From: Acytostelium subglobosum LB1
Taxonomy: Eukaryota; Evosea; Eumycetozoa; Acytosteliales; Acytosteliaceae
Direction: 5' to 3'
DNA length: 64,000 bases
Assembly (NCBI RefSeq): GCF_000787575.1
Contig: NW_012236518.1
Coordinates: forward strand, 776,140-840,139
Under the pieces are notes generated by a model. The model ran no database searches. It worked only from the letters and a program-made list of their open reading frames with translations, and was not told the DNA's origin. Each line of letters starts with the position of its first letter. Position 1 is the first letter of the stretch. Shown here one piece after another: positions 46,778-57,930 of this stretch. The position numbers and the translations under genes are program-made.

Positions 46778-48285
46778 TTAGAAGTTTGTAATGTCACGTC
46801 CAAAGACAAGGGTACGTGCCCAATCAAATGGTACTTGTAACTTGCTACGCAGTGATCCAAGACGTGTGAGATAGGCTGATCGCCAGGCTATCCAGGCTGC
46901 AAAACCACTGGCTTGAACATTGGATGTTTGGAATAGCGATGACTTTCTGCCAATGTACGCCAGAATACCAAAGTAGTGATAGACGAATGGATTGATCTGT
47001 CGCTTCTTGGCAATATTGTTGAATTGATCGGCCAGGTAGAAGCCTTGCTGCTGCGCCACCTGTGCCGTGGCTGGCAGTGCCAGGTTGTCCACGTTGGAAC
47101 AGTCGCCAAACGCGTATATATCCTTGGCATTATTGATCTTTAGATACTTGTCCACCATTATCCTGCCCTGCTTGTCCTTCTCAAAGCTGAGTGCGTTGCT
47201 GAGCTTCTGTGGCGCCACGCCAGTCGACCACACCAGCAGGCCAAAAGGTATCTCGGAGCCATCCGACAATGTAACCTTTCCATCATGCACCTCCTTGACT
47301 GGGGCGTTCGTCTTGACATCCACACCCGATGACTTAAAGTTCTCCAATGCAGCCTTTACCAACTTCTGATCAAACGCACTCAATATCGTGTTGGACGCCT
47401 CCAACAACGTTATCTTGACTTCATTCATTGGTACATTTGGGAACCATCTTGACAAGTCCTCCATCACCAAGTCGTTCAGCTCGCCACAGAACCTATTTGA
47501 TCAAACAATAATACCTGTTAGCTCGACCTGGAATGATTCCAATCTATCAATCATACATACTCAACTCCTGTGGGACCTCCACCACAGACGACGAATGATA
47601 GTAACTTCCTACGCTCTTGAGGCGTGACATCGGGTAGTGATGCCATCTCGAAACAGTAGATGATGCGCTGACGGATGGATCGGGCTTGGATGAGCTCTTT
47701 GAGGAAGAAGGCATACTTCTCGACACCTGGTATATTGAATGTGTTGTTCCTGGCACCAACGCCAACGATCAGATGATCATATTTGACACTGAATGGCACC
47801 TGATCGTGGATGGTCGATATGCATTGTACGGTCTTGGCCTCCTGATCAATTGCAGTGCACTCTGCTTGCAAATAATCAAAGTCATCCTTTGACGACCTAA
47901 TTGGTTGAGCGATCGACCTGAACTCCAATGTGCCAACCGATGTGCTGGCCAACAATGGTGTGAACAGGAAGTGATTCCTTGGTGATATCAATGTAATATC
48001 ATAATCTGATGATGATACTAAAGTGTTTGATTGATTGATTGGACATGATTAGATGTTTGTTGATTGATTGAGTGAGTGAGTGGAATGATTCCAATCAATC
48101 GGATACATACATCTTTTGAGGAAAGCATAACTGCTCCATCCACAACCTAAGATTACAACCTTTGGTTTCTTTCCCTTTGATTTTGATGTAGTTCCAATAT
48201 TAAGATATGATCTGGTTATTTGTTGTGTTTGTTGGCTGACCAATAGTCGCGTAGCAACTCCTCTTCCAACTGTTATACTATTCAT
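46778..48285 (-). CDS. Type II (alternative) NADH dehydrogenase, mitochondrial
   Basis: Three exons (48111-48285, 47561-48017, 46778-47492) encode 448 residues. The N-terminus (MNSITVGRGVATRLLVSQQ) is Arg-containing and acid-free, as in mitochondrial presequences. The FAD-binding motif KVVILGCGWSSYAFLK is followed by SPRNHFLFTPLLASTSVGTLE. The NADH-binding motif FVVCGGGPTGVEFCGEL is restored only after splicing. VWSTGVAP and IYAFGDCSNVDN are present, and the C-terminal membrane-association segment is FVYHYFGILAYIGRKSSLF. The enzyme passes electrons from NADH to ubiquinone without pumping protons, bypassing complex I. No EF-hand insertion is present, so calcium control is not expected. Whether it faces the matrix or the intermembrane space cannot be told. 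Both introns contain the 13-bp palindrome. Confidence 0.95.
47529..47541. repeat. Palindrome TGGAATGATTCCA (intron copy 4)
   Basis: Lies in the second intron (47493-47560) of the NADH dehydrogenase gene. Confidence 0.75.
48081..48093. repeat. Palindrome TGGAATGATTCCA (intron copy 5)
   Basis: Lies in the first intron (48018-48110) of the NADH dehydrogenase gene. Confidence 0.75.
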
Positions 48286-48622
48286 TCTGATTGATTAAAT
48301 ATATATATTCTTGTTAAGTTGAGATGTTCATATGACTTGACTTAGTAATAATGAAACAATTGAATACAACAAGTATTTATAAATTAAACCAAAGAGGGTT
48401 ACCAGGCTGAGTCGGGAGTCGACTGATGACAGAGAGTGTGTGTGGGTGAAGTTGATCAAAAGGGTTTCGGGGGTTACATCAACGACTCAGAGTGACGCTT
48501 GTGAATGACATTGTCGAATTATGGAACTGTCATCATTCGAATCAGTTGTGATGGTCATGTGCCGACAACATAATGGAGAAGGCCTTTACCCTTCTCACCT
48601 TTAAGTAGTGTATTATTATAAA
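48286..48622. other. Intergenic region, NADH dehydrogenase promoter
   Basis: 337 bp. A/T-rich near the NADH dehydrogenase start and more G-rich in the middle (48400-48470). No ORF or RNA gene is supported. Confidence 0.4.
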
Positions 48623-51121
48623 TCAATCATCATTTTTTAGATCAGGGTATGGTATTATCCCTGACCCACTATCCAGAGGGTCACAAGACGATGATGAAGA
48701 TGTAGGTGATAATAATATTGTGTTGTGATTGTTGTTGTCATTGTTGTCATTGGTAGTGGTAGTTGTTGTGATGATAGTAGGTGAGGTTGAAGGAGAGACT
48801 GAACAAAGTGACTGTGACTCGATTGATGAAGGTGATGAAGAGGAGGATGAAGATGATGATGAGGACATCGTCGATGAAGATGACACTGGATTGTCAATAT
48901 CCAAGCTATAACTAGACATACTAGATACCTGTATTGATGGCTTAATGAGTGTATATGTGTAAGTGATCAATCAATCTCAATCAAACTTGAAGTATACATA
49001 CAGCCTTGAATCCGTGACTTCTAAATCCAAAGCCCATCTTCCATTTGTTGCTATTGTTTGTGTTGTTGCTCATACTGCTACTGATACTACTGTGACTGCT
49101 GCTTATACTACCACTCCTGTGATGATGATGGTGATGATGTTGGTGTCCATGTTGTTGTTGATGTCCATGATGTTGACTATGATGATTGGACAACAATGAC
49201 GATGACGTCGACGAAAATGATTGTGACATTGACCCATTCAATCTGGCATTGTTGGCCTCATTGTCTGGCAGTGAGCTCGACACCATTGTCTGCTCATTCA
49301 ACTTTGATTCCAATTGAAGGTTGTCCAATAGAGTGCTCCACTTCTTCATGTTCTCCTCGAGTGTGGTCTGAATGTACTCCTTGGTCACGCGTGTCCTGCT
49401 GCCACCGGGAGATCCGTGACCTTGTTGTTGTGAATGAACATGTCCATGTGCCGCCAGTCCACCATGGTTGGGCTGTACAAGCTTCTTGATATTATTGCAT
49501 ATCTTTGTGTATTCATGTGCTCGTTGCCTCTCCAACATTGACAGGTCGCGATACCTTGATCCATTGGACCTCAACAACAACTCTTCCAGACTCTTTGCCA
49601 GTCTTGTATAAAAGTCCGTTGTCATACTCTGCAACTCTGTTATCTTCATAACATCTGATGGTTGAATGATGTTCTTTAACTTCTCCTGTTGTTGTTGTTG
49701 TTGTTTCTTCGGTTGTGTTTGTGATGATGATTGTTGTGATGTTTGTGATGTTGATTGTGTCGTCTTGTTGGTGGTCGCCGTTGTATCATCAACAACAGTT
49801 TGTACATCTTTGAATGATTGCGATGGCTGTGATAGAGGTGGTGTGGATATCGTGGATGTGATGGTCGACTTCTTGGTTGGCGTGGACATGGCGCCAGTGA
49901 GGTTTAACTTGATCGTTGGCAATGAACTTGATACCAACATCTTACTACCTGCTGATGATTGGCTTGGTATATCAACACTTGGACTATGTTGTAATGTCGC
50001 CATCTGTTGCAGTCTACTCTTCTCCTTCAACTCTTGATGTTTCCTCTCCACAACAATGTCCAACAGTCCATCAATGCCATCCCTTATGCCAACTGTATGA
50101 TTGTTTGATTGTGGTTAGCTCACTGGGGACATGGATGACCATGATTGATGGGATGTCGAAGTACCTACCATCTCTCCTACAGCTTGTTGCTTTCCAGAAT
50201 GAATACTCGCTTGCTTTACAATACTAATTACATGTTTGATTGATTAGTTATCATTCATCAATCATCAATGAATGAAACACATACATTGTCCAAGTCAGAG
50301 TTTGAAAGTACTGGACCAGAGACATCTTGTTTGTTGGCAAATAGGACGATTGGGATGCGATGATCTAGATGACGTTGACGAAGTACACTCTTCCACTCAT
50401 CAACTGATACAATGGAGGCAGCATTGGTCAAGTCCAACACAAGTATAATGCCAGCCACTGAATGTAATATTGAAGACAAATGCTTGCCATTGATCTCTGC
50501 ATGTGCCACATCCAAGAACTGTATATCTAAACAACAAGTGGCCAATATATTACTCTGTGGTTGCCATTGCTTTGTAAGAGGTGTCGTTGATGTCGATGAC
50601 TGTGTAGTTGTTAATGTCTGTTGTGTCATTGTCGGTGAAGTCGTTGTCGAAGTTGTCGTCATGTTGTTGCTCGGGGATGACGATACTGATTGAGTTGACT
50701 CCAAAAACAATGTTGACAAGTCTGTACCGATGGTTGGTATATGTGATACAGTGAAGCAATCTTGAAGATACCTTCTTATTACACTACTCTTGCCAACTCC
50801 ATTGCCACCCAGTACCAATATCTTCAATATATGTTCGATTGGTGGATTGTCACGATCACGAATAGCCAGTGTAGACGTCGACTTTGAGAACGAAGATGAT
50901 GAAGACGATGTCAAAGTACTCCTCTTCAACAATGTATCACCAGATGTTGTGAGTGGTGTTGTTGCTGTTGATGATATCGTCGAGTATGGTGATGGTGATG
51001 GTGATGATGAAGGTGATGCCGCAGGCGAATGTACATTATTTTGTTCTTGTTGCTCTTGCTGCTGCTGCTGTTGCTGCTGCTGCTGCCTATTATTTAAATA
51101 AAAGTATAGTTTACTTAGCAT
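48623..51121 (-). CDS. Atypical Rab32-like small GTPase with long C-terminal extension
   Basis: Four exons (50285-51121, 50169-50223, 49002-50092, 48623-48928) encode about 762 residues. After a poly-Gln/Ser N-terminus, the GTPase fold starts at about residue 97: P-loop GGNGVGKSS and switch I TIGTD. A Ser/Thr-rich insert of some 50 residues comes before strand 3. G3 reads DVAHAE instead of D-x-AGQE. G4 is NKQD and G5 reads TSC. Exon 2 (DLDNYCKASEYSFWKATS) matches the Rab32/38 pattern of this region. The C-terminal 360-plus residues are Gln, His and Ser rich with a helical segment (YIQTTLEENMKKWSTLLDNL). The protein ends KNDD with no Cys for prenylation. Loss of the AGQ motif suggests altered or absent GTP hydrolysis. 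The family call is good, the function unknown. Confidence 0.82.
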
Positions 51122-51431
51122 ATGTACATAATAATTACATGTAGTTTAGTTATGTTTGTTTGTTTGTTGAGTAAGTAGTATGATTGATTGAATAGATGTG
51201 AATGCTTAGCATTGTTTGGATGTGGTTGCATTGTTCAATGCATCATGACCACACCCCACTCTTCCTTTCTCCTTTGATCAATCCTTCGAACAAAAGTTCG
51301 TAAAACATTTCAAACACCAACTTCCCGCCATTTTTTGAAACTCATTCATTCTCAAGTTCAATGTTATAGTTAATCAATCAATCAATCATTGCACTTATAC
51401 ATAACAGATACATAATAATAGTAATAACAAT
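51122..51431. promoter_or_regulatory. Divergent promoter between Rab32-like and coiled-coil genes
   Basis: A 310-bp divergent gap. It has TTTG repeats (51153-51168) on one side and CAAT repeats (51374-51389) on the other. No RNA gene is evident. Confidence 0.45.
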
Positions 51432-53074
51432 ATGATATCAAATCAATATCCACAATCACCATTCACAAATGGTGGAGCTACAACAACAATCAATCGAAAC
51501 AACAATGGAACAGCAACATTCTTTAGAACACAACAACAACAACCAACAACAAACTATCAATCACATCGTTATGATGATAATGATGATGAAGATGATTATA
51601 ATAGATTGTTTGAAACACCAAAGATAAAGAGACAGCCTCATGATGATAATGTTAAATATCCAATTGACTTTCATGAGAGAGAGGTAACAAAGGAGGAGTT
51701 GTTGACCGTTCATCTGGAGACATTAAAGAAGGAGACGACGTTGCAACAGAGTGCGATCAAAGAGACCAATGACAAGTATCAAGAGGCATTAAAGACAATC
51801 GACAAGTTACAAGCTGAGGTCAAAGCGATGACCCAAGACAAGTCACAACGCGATCAAGAAATGTCCGAGTTGAAGCACCTCCTCAATATACAAGCCGACA
51901 AATGGACTCAACTTAGGAACTATGTATGTTCATTCGTTCAATCACATACACTCAGCACTCATTAACTCAACTCGATCTTTATCAACAGAGCAACGAACAA
52001 TCAGATGTGATTAATAAGCAGAGCAATACTATTAGTGAGTGTCATCAACAGATACATACTAGTAGGGAGCAGATTAGTGACTTGATTCGTGCGAGGACTG
52101 CTTTGATCATTGATTTGGACAATGCCAAGAGTGATCTGTTGCAACGTGGATTGCAACAACAACAGCAGATGGAACAACTGAACATCACATCCACGGCAGG
52201 TCAATACCGTGCCAAGATTGATGAGCTCTCAAACAAACTGATGATTGCCAATGATACCATCAAGAAGGTATGTGTACTCCCCAGCGATCGAGTTGACACC
52301 ATGCATGCAACTGACTTACACTCATTCATTCAATCAAAGTTGACAATGGACAACAACAACAACATCAACAGCAGCAGCACATTAAATGGCGGAGCATCAA
52401 AGAGGAAGGATGGTCCAATGGCCACCACCTCCGCCTCCATCAATGAGTTGGAGGAGGAGAATCAATGGCTGACAAAGGAGTTGAATGATTTGAGAATCAA
52501 GTACAATCAGTTGGTCAGCGATCACAATAATACATTGGGAACGATCAATGATGTTGAGATGGTCATTGAGGCGATCACCAAGGAGAACACCAATCTCAAG
52601 TCAGAGAGAGAGAGTCTGTTGAACGATACGATGACACTAAATGGCAAACTGGCCAACCAGGAGGAGCAATACATGTCGTTCAAGCAGCAGATGTATGCCG
52701 ACCAGCGAGAGCGACGTACATCGGACGAGAGCATGCTGGATCAATCAAAGCGCGAGCTCATTGAGATTGTTCGCGAACTCTCTGCCATCAAACAGCAACT
52801 CAAAAAGCTGGATCAATCCCTTGGCTTTAGGTTTGCCATCAGTGGCAACAATACCAATGGTGGTGGTAGATCAATGTATAATAGTAACAACAACAACAAT
52901 GGCAATGGTATTGGCAATGGAAATGGCAATGGAAATGGACTCAATCCTTTTGCATCGTTCAATTCCAGCGACTCACTTGTAGACAACTTGCAAAAGGTCC
53001 ACGATGAGATACTCAGCATCAAACAAACAATCATGAACCAACAGTACTACTTGCTGCGATCAGCAGCCTCTTGA
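51432..53074 (+). CDS. Coiled-coil protein of unknown function
   Basis: Three exons (51432-51923, 51989-52267, 52340-53074) encode about 501 residues. The N-terminal 70 residues are rich in Asn, Gln and Thr. From about residue 85 to 440 the sequence is almost continuous heptad coiled coil (KEELLTVHLETLKKET; NELEEENQWLTKELNDLRIKYNQLVSDH), broken by one Asn/Ser spacer. An Asn/Gly run (SNNNNNGNGIGNGNGNGNG) precedes a short C-terminal helix. The second intron (52268-52339, GTATGT...AAAG) is 72 nt long and keeps the frame open if unspliced, so a 24-residue-longer isoform is possible. No enzymatic motif is visible. Cytoskeletal or centrosomal roles are common for such proteins, but nothing here proves one. 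Confidence 0.85.
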
Positions 53075-53445
53075 TGTTTGTTGATGTCCATCAATCAATA
53101 AACAATTAAACAACACCAAGTCGATCGTGTGTATTAATGTGTGTGTGTGATTGATTGATTGAGTGGTGAGTGAGTTGGCGAGGGTTAGTGATGGTTGATG
53201 ATTGAGAGGATGAAGGATGGATGGATGTGTGATGGCGAGTGGTGTAAATATATATTTGTTATACATACACTAGTACTTACATGGATGCAACCATTTTGAA
53301 GGGCGGGCAACTTATTTAAATAATATTAATGTGATTGATTGATTGATGATACCTCAACACAATCTCAATCACTCATTACCATCACCATTGATTGATTGAT
53401 TGATGGATTATTGACATAGTTAGAATTTAAAGTGAACATTAGGAA
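53075..53445. other. Intergenic region
   Basis: 371 bp with TGTG and TGATTGATTG repeats, A/T-rich near 53310. No supported gene. Confidence 0.4.
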
Positions 53446-54029
53446 ATGGACAACAACAGTAATAATATCAAAGATATTCCATCTTCAATACTGATCACTT
53501 CCAACTCAAATAATAATAATAATGATAGACATAGGATACATCAAGGACATTATAATGATACATCAGGTATCAATCATTATCCAATAGATGATGATTCACA
53601 GTTTGATGATGGTGCATCATTCTTCTTCAACAACAAAGATAATCTACATACTCCAACACAATATACATCATCCAATACCAACCCATATAAGATACATAAT
53701 CCAGAACCATTGACCAACTTTGAGTTGGAGAAGATTACCAAAGATGTCAATGAGTCATTAAATGAACACTCTGACTTTGCAATCAGTCTATTAATGTAAG
53801 TTAACTTAGACATAATAATGATCATTATCATTATCCTAATCAAAATAATAGTTTCCTTCTAGGGTTCTTCCTAGTTGTACCATGGTTCTTTGGAGTGTTA
53901 TATACCAAGTCTACGAGTCGGACAGCAGTTCGACTAGCATGGGCATCGATAACACTTGGAATAGTTAGTCTATTTATGATTATATTCATCTTTTGTTTCG
54001 TTGAAGAGGTGGAATTGGAAGAGAAATAG
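53446..54029 (+). CDS. Small two-transmembrane protein
   Basis: Two exons (53446-53795, 53852-54029) encode 175 residues. The first 105 residues are Asn/Ser/Asp-rich and disordered in appearance. A short conserved-looking helix (NFELEKITKDVNESLNEHSDF) leads into two hydrophobic segments separated by a basic loop: ISLLIFLLGFFLVVPWFFGVL and ITLGIVSLFMIIFIFCF. The tail is short and acidic (EEVELEEK). The GFF...PW...G pattern resembles the C-terminal membrane hairpin of plant L18a-like proteins, a weak resemblance. Without the intron the first frame ends just before the membrane part, so splicing is required. Function unknown. Confidence 0.75.
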
Positions 54030-54681
54030 TCATCAACTTCATAAGATCACCTAGCCTTGTAAGCCTCTTTCGGAGACGACACCATAAGAACAGCAATACA
54101 ATTAATTAATATATATAATATTAATGATAATTATAATTAAAGTTCAAATAACTGTAACTTGTCTTGAATAATATAATGAGATCATCATCTTCAACAACTA
54201 TTTACAAGGCTATCATCACCAAACATTGCTCAACTCCCTTCTCTTTGTGTACAGCCAAACAATCCAATCACCAAACTGTGGTAGTGTGGGGGTTCGTGAC
54301 TGTCCGAAAATCAGACAGACGTTGTAATCTGTGCCAAAGAGCTCAATGAGTGAGAGTGTGATGGATGACACCAGCCTGGTTGGTGTTGTTGTTGTTGTTA
54401 TTGCTTCTGCAGCAGCTTTGCCAATAGGCATTTGTACTGAATGACATCTGACTTGACTGACTGATTGCAGTGCTACTACCACTGACTGACAGACAGACAT
54501 CTGCTATTGCTCCTACCTACAGCTGTCGTTGTAGCTGTGTCAGAGTGAAGTGACAGTCACCTACAAACCTAGGTCTGAAGACATCTTGGTTAAATAGAGT
54601 CAGACACCGTCCATTCAATCAATCAATCATTCATTCAATCAATCAATCATATACATATACAAAGATAGTTATATTCAGATA
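54030..54681. other. Intergenic region
   Basis: About 650 bp between same-strand genes. A/T-rich at 54100-54160, then mixed sequence with GTTGTTGTTGTT and CAATCAATCA repeats. Short overlapping frames on both strands are not credible genes. No tRNA or snRNA signature is found. Confidence 0.4.
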
Positions 54682-56216
54682 ATGGATAATCAACAACCAA
54701 CAATACTATCACTGCCACATATCGTGGTGAAGGATATCATGTCAAAGGCTTATGATAATACTGATAGGATATGCTTTGTACTGGCGTGCAAGACATTGTA
54801 TGAACATAGATCAAAGTACTTGTTGTTCTCAGTGGATACATTCCTCAACGCCTATCACTCTGCCGACTACTACCTCAATCAACGTTATCGTCTACATGCC
54901 TTTTCCAATCAGATCATTCAATCAATATCTTATCATCATAATACTACCACTACAACTTCATCATCAAGTAGTAGTAGTAGCAGCAGTAGTAGTAGTTGCA
55001 GTAGTAGCAGTAGCAGCAACAGTAACAACTACCTTAGTACATCAACAATCACATCTGGCAACTGCTGTCGCCATACCTCCCCTTCCTCCCCATACTCCTC
55101 ATCACCCTCATCATCATCCTCCTCGTCCTCCCCATCCTTCTCTCCCAACTCATCTCAATCAAACATCCCTCATCCAGTCCACTCAATCACTGTTCATTCA
55201 ATTGATCAAGGTAAGTACTTGCGATTGATCGGTCACACCTCAATCAATCACTAACCAATCAATCAATCAAACGAATAGTGATCAATCCAGTACCATCAAG
55301 AGAGGGATCAATTGGTACACTTACATTTGGACATAAGTTCAACTCTCCATTGCCACCATTGTCACTGATACCGGCGTTTAGAGCATTGGATACATTGGTG
55401 TTTGGATGGGCATTCAATCAGGACCTGTCCAACGTCCTGCCTAATGGCCTCAAACACCTGACATTTGGATGGCACTATGATACCGTCATCCAGCCCTACA
55501 CACTGCCCTCATCCATCGAATCATTGGTCTTTAGCTTCCATTATAATCAACCATTCCAGACAGACTCCATCCCACCCAACGTCAAGCTACTGCGTCTGGG
55601 CACAAAGTTCAATCACGCATTTGCTCGCGGAACACTGCCACCATCCATCACTCAGTTGGAGTTTAGTGATCATTACAATCATGCGATCGAATGCGACATC
55701 CTGCCACAAGGCCTCAGCATTCTAAAGTTTGGCGAGCGATTCAATCAGGCGCTGATACCTGGCTCGCTGCCAACCGGCCTCAAGCAGCTCACATTTGGCC
55801 ACGACTACAATCACATCATCCTTCCCAACACCCTGCCCAACGCGCTGATCGACCTGACGTTTGGCCATCTCTTCAACAGGCCGATTGGACTGGACGTGTT
55901 GCCGACGCAGCTGCAGGCGCTGCAGTTTGGCGAGAACTTTATCAGGGAGTTTGAGAAGGGCTCGCTGCCAGAGTCAATACAACGCATCACCCTGGGTAGG
56001 AAGTACATCAAGATCAATGAGTTCTACGCCATACCGTCCAACGCTGTGATCAGACTACATGAATGCTCCATATCCATACATCGCTATCATCAACCATATG
56101 TGCTCATACTAAGTGGATGCTTTGATGGTGGATTCATGACAACAATGTGTCTCAAGCAACTACTATGTCATGGTGATCAGCTCACCTACATCCTATGCAA
56201 TCATCATCAACAGTAA
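54682..56216 (+). CDS. FNIP-repeat protein with F-box-like N-terminus
   Basis: Two exons (54682-55210, 55279-56216) encode 488 residues. The N-terminus (LSLPHIVVKDIMSKAYDNTDRICFVLACKTLYEHRSKY, split here by no intron) fits the F-box-like region common in dictyostelid FNIP proteins. A long Ser run and Ser/Pro tract follow. Exon 2 carries about nine 22-residue FNIP (IP22) repeats such as LPNGLKHLTFGWHYDTVI, LPTGLKQLTFGHDYNHII and LPNALIDLTFGHLFNRPI, which are related to leucine-rich repeats. The family is hugely expanded in dictyostelids and probably serves in protein recognition, perhaps as ubiquitin-ligase adaptors. A non-repeat C-terminal segment of about 60 residues ends the protein. Confidence 0.92.
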
Positions 56217-56328
56217 AGTAAAGTTAGGATGGACCAGGTCATCATCACTTCCATCTTTGATGGAGAAAACGAAGGGAAGGGGTCACGACTTGTGAACTTG
56301 CATTGTGTCCATTCATTCATTTGAATGA

Positions 56329-57277
56329 ATGTCGTTTGATAAACATACATATATCATTGTTATATTGATTTCTGCACTTATATTACTAGTTAACAACAAC
56401 TATACCAATAATACAATGGTACAACAAGGAGTCAAGAACAGGAGGATACTACTTGCCATTGCTCATCCTGATGATGAGTGCATGTTCTTTGCACCAACCA
56501 TTCAATCATATGTCAACAACAATGATAGTGTCTATGTACTCTGTCTATCAAATGGTAAATGAGTTGATTGATCGATCTACATACATCATCAACTAACTCA
56601 TTCAATCATTCAATCATTCAATCATACATATAGGCAATGCAGAAGGATTAGGAAAGATTAGAGAGAAGGAGTTGACAGAGAGTTGTAAGGTGATGGGTAT
56701 CAATGGCAGCAATGTTAGAGTTGTCAATGATGATAGAATGCCAGATGGTATGAAACAAGTCTGGCCACAACAAGTTGTCAAACAACATATACAATCATTA
56801 ATCAATGAATGGAACATCGATCATGTATGTAGTTGTCCATCAAAGTGTCAAGTGTCAAGTGTCAAGTCCCATCCTAATCAATACCAATGCCAACATCAAC
56901 ATCAATAGATACTTACATTTGATGAAGGAGGTGTATCAGGGCATCCCAATCATATATCTGTATTTGAAGCGGTACGATCAATCATTGAAGAACAAGGACA
57001 ACAAAGACAGAATCAGAATGAGTTGACAGGTGAGAAGTTGGAAACAGTCAATATTGTTAGAAAGTATATTGGTATTGGAGATATTGCATGGTCTTATCTA
57101 GTCGGTGGCGCCACAACTTCCAATAGTTACTTGTCATGGCAACCATTTGGTATCAACTACTTGGCGATGAAACAGCACAAGAGTCAATTCGTTTGGTTCC
57201 GTCATCTATTTGTATTCTTCTCTCGATACTCCTACATCAATACACTGCGCAACATAACTGATCAAGTTGCACTGTGA
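56329..57277 (+). CDS. pigL: N-acetylglucosaminyl-phosphatidylinositol de-N-acetylase (PIG-L)
   Basis: Three exons (56329-56554, 56634-56824, 56909-57277) encode 261 residues, the normal size. An N-terminal membrane anchor (YIIVILISALILLV) is followed by the zinc-binding AHPDDE motif, then LSNGNAEGLGKIREKEL across the first intron and TFDEGGVSGHPNH across the second, with the conserved HPNH histidines. PIG-L performs the second step of GPI-anchor synthesis on the cytosolic face of the ER, removing acetate from GlcNAc-PI. The first donor is GTAAAT, and its use is supported by the conserved joined motif. GPI synthesis is relevant to surface proteins such as the IPT/TIG protein at 20634, though the distance argues against any co-regulation. 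Confidence 0.95.
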
Positions 57278-57572
57278 TCTTCTTTGCACATGCAGCTCGC
57301 AGAACCATTCTCCACTTCTTTTCCATTTCCCAAGTTCATGTGACTTTTGCTTGAATTGTGGATGACCACCAACTTCCAGCTTGTTAACGTCACGCCCACT
57401 CACTCCAACACACACACTCACTGACTTACTCACTTCCCTCCAATTCAACAACAAACAGTTACTACTACTACCTCTCTCTCTTATTATTATATGTATAACA
57501 TGTTGTGGTTACTCCTTATGGAGTAAGTAGTAGTAATAGTTTGTTCATCTACAATCAATCAATCATACAATA

Positions 57573-57899
57573 ATGAATAGTAAGCAGAGTACTTCGTCGT
57601 CACCAGCCTTTGGAAAGGTTAGAGTTGCTACTTCTGCAGCAAGCAGGGCTGTATCGGTGGCATCGACCGCCCCTCCTTCAAGTCCAAGCAACAAGTTGAC
57701 ATCATGTGCAGCCACTTATACACAAGACCATTCCATGACATTATCACAATCGACAATAACACTCCAATACAACAAACAGAAGTTATCCAAACATTCATCG
57801 TCAAGACAGAAGAAAAGAGGCAACAACAACAACAGTCATCACAACCATAATAACAACAACAATGACAACACTGTCATTGATATACCACTGGATGTCGTC

Positions 57900-57930
<31 letters not shown>

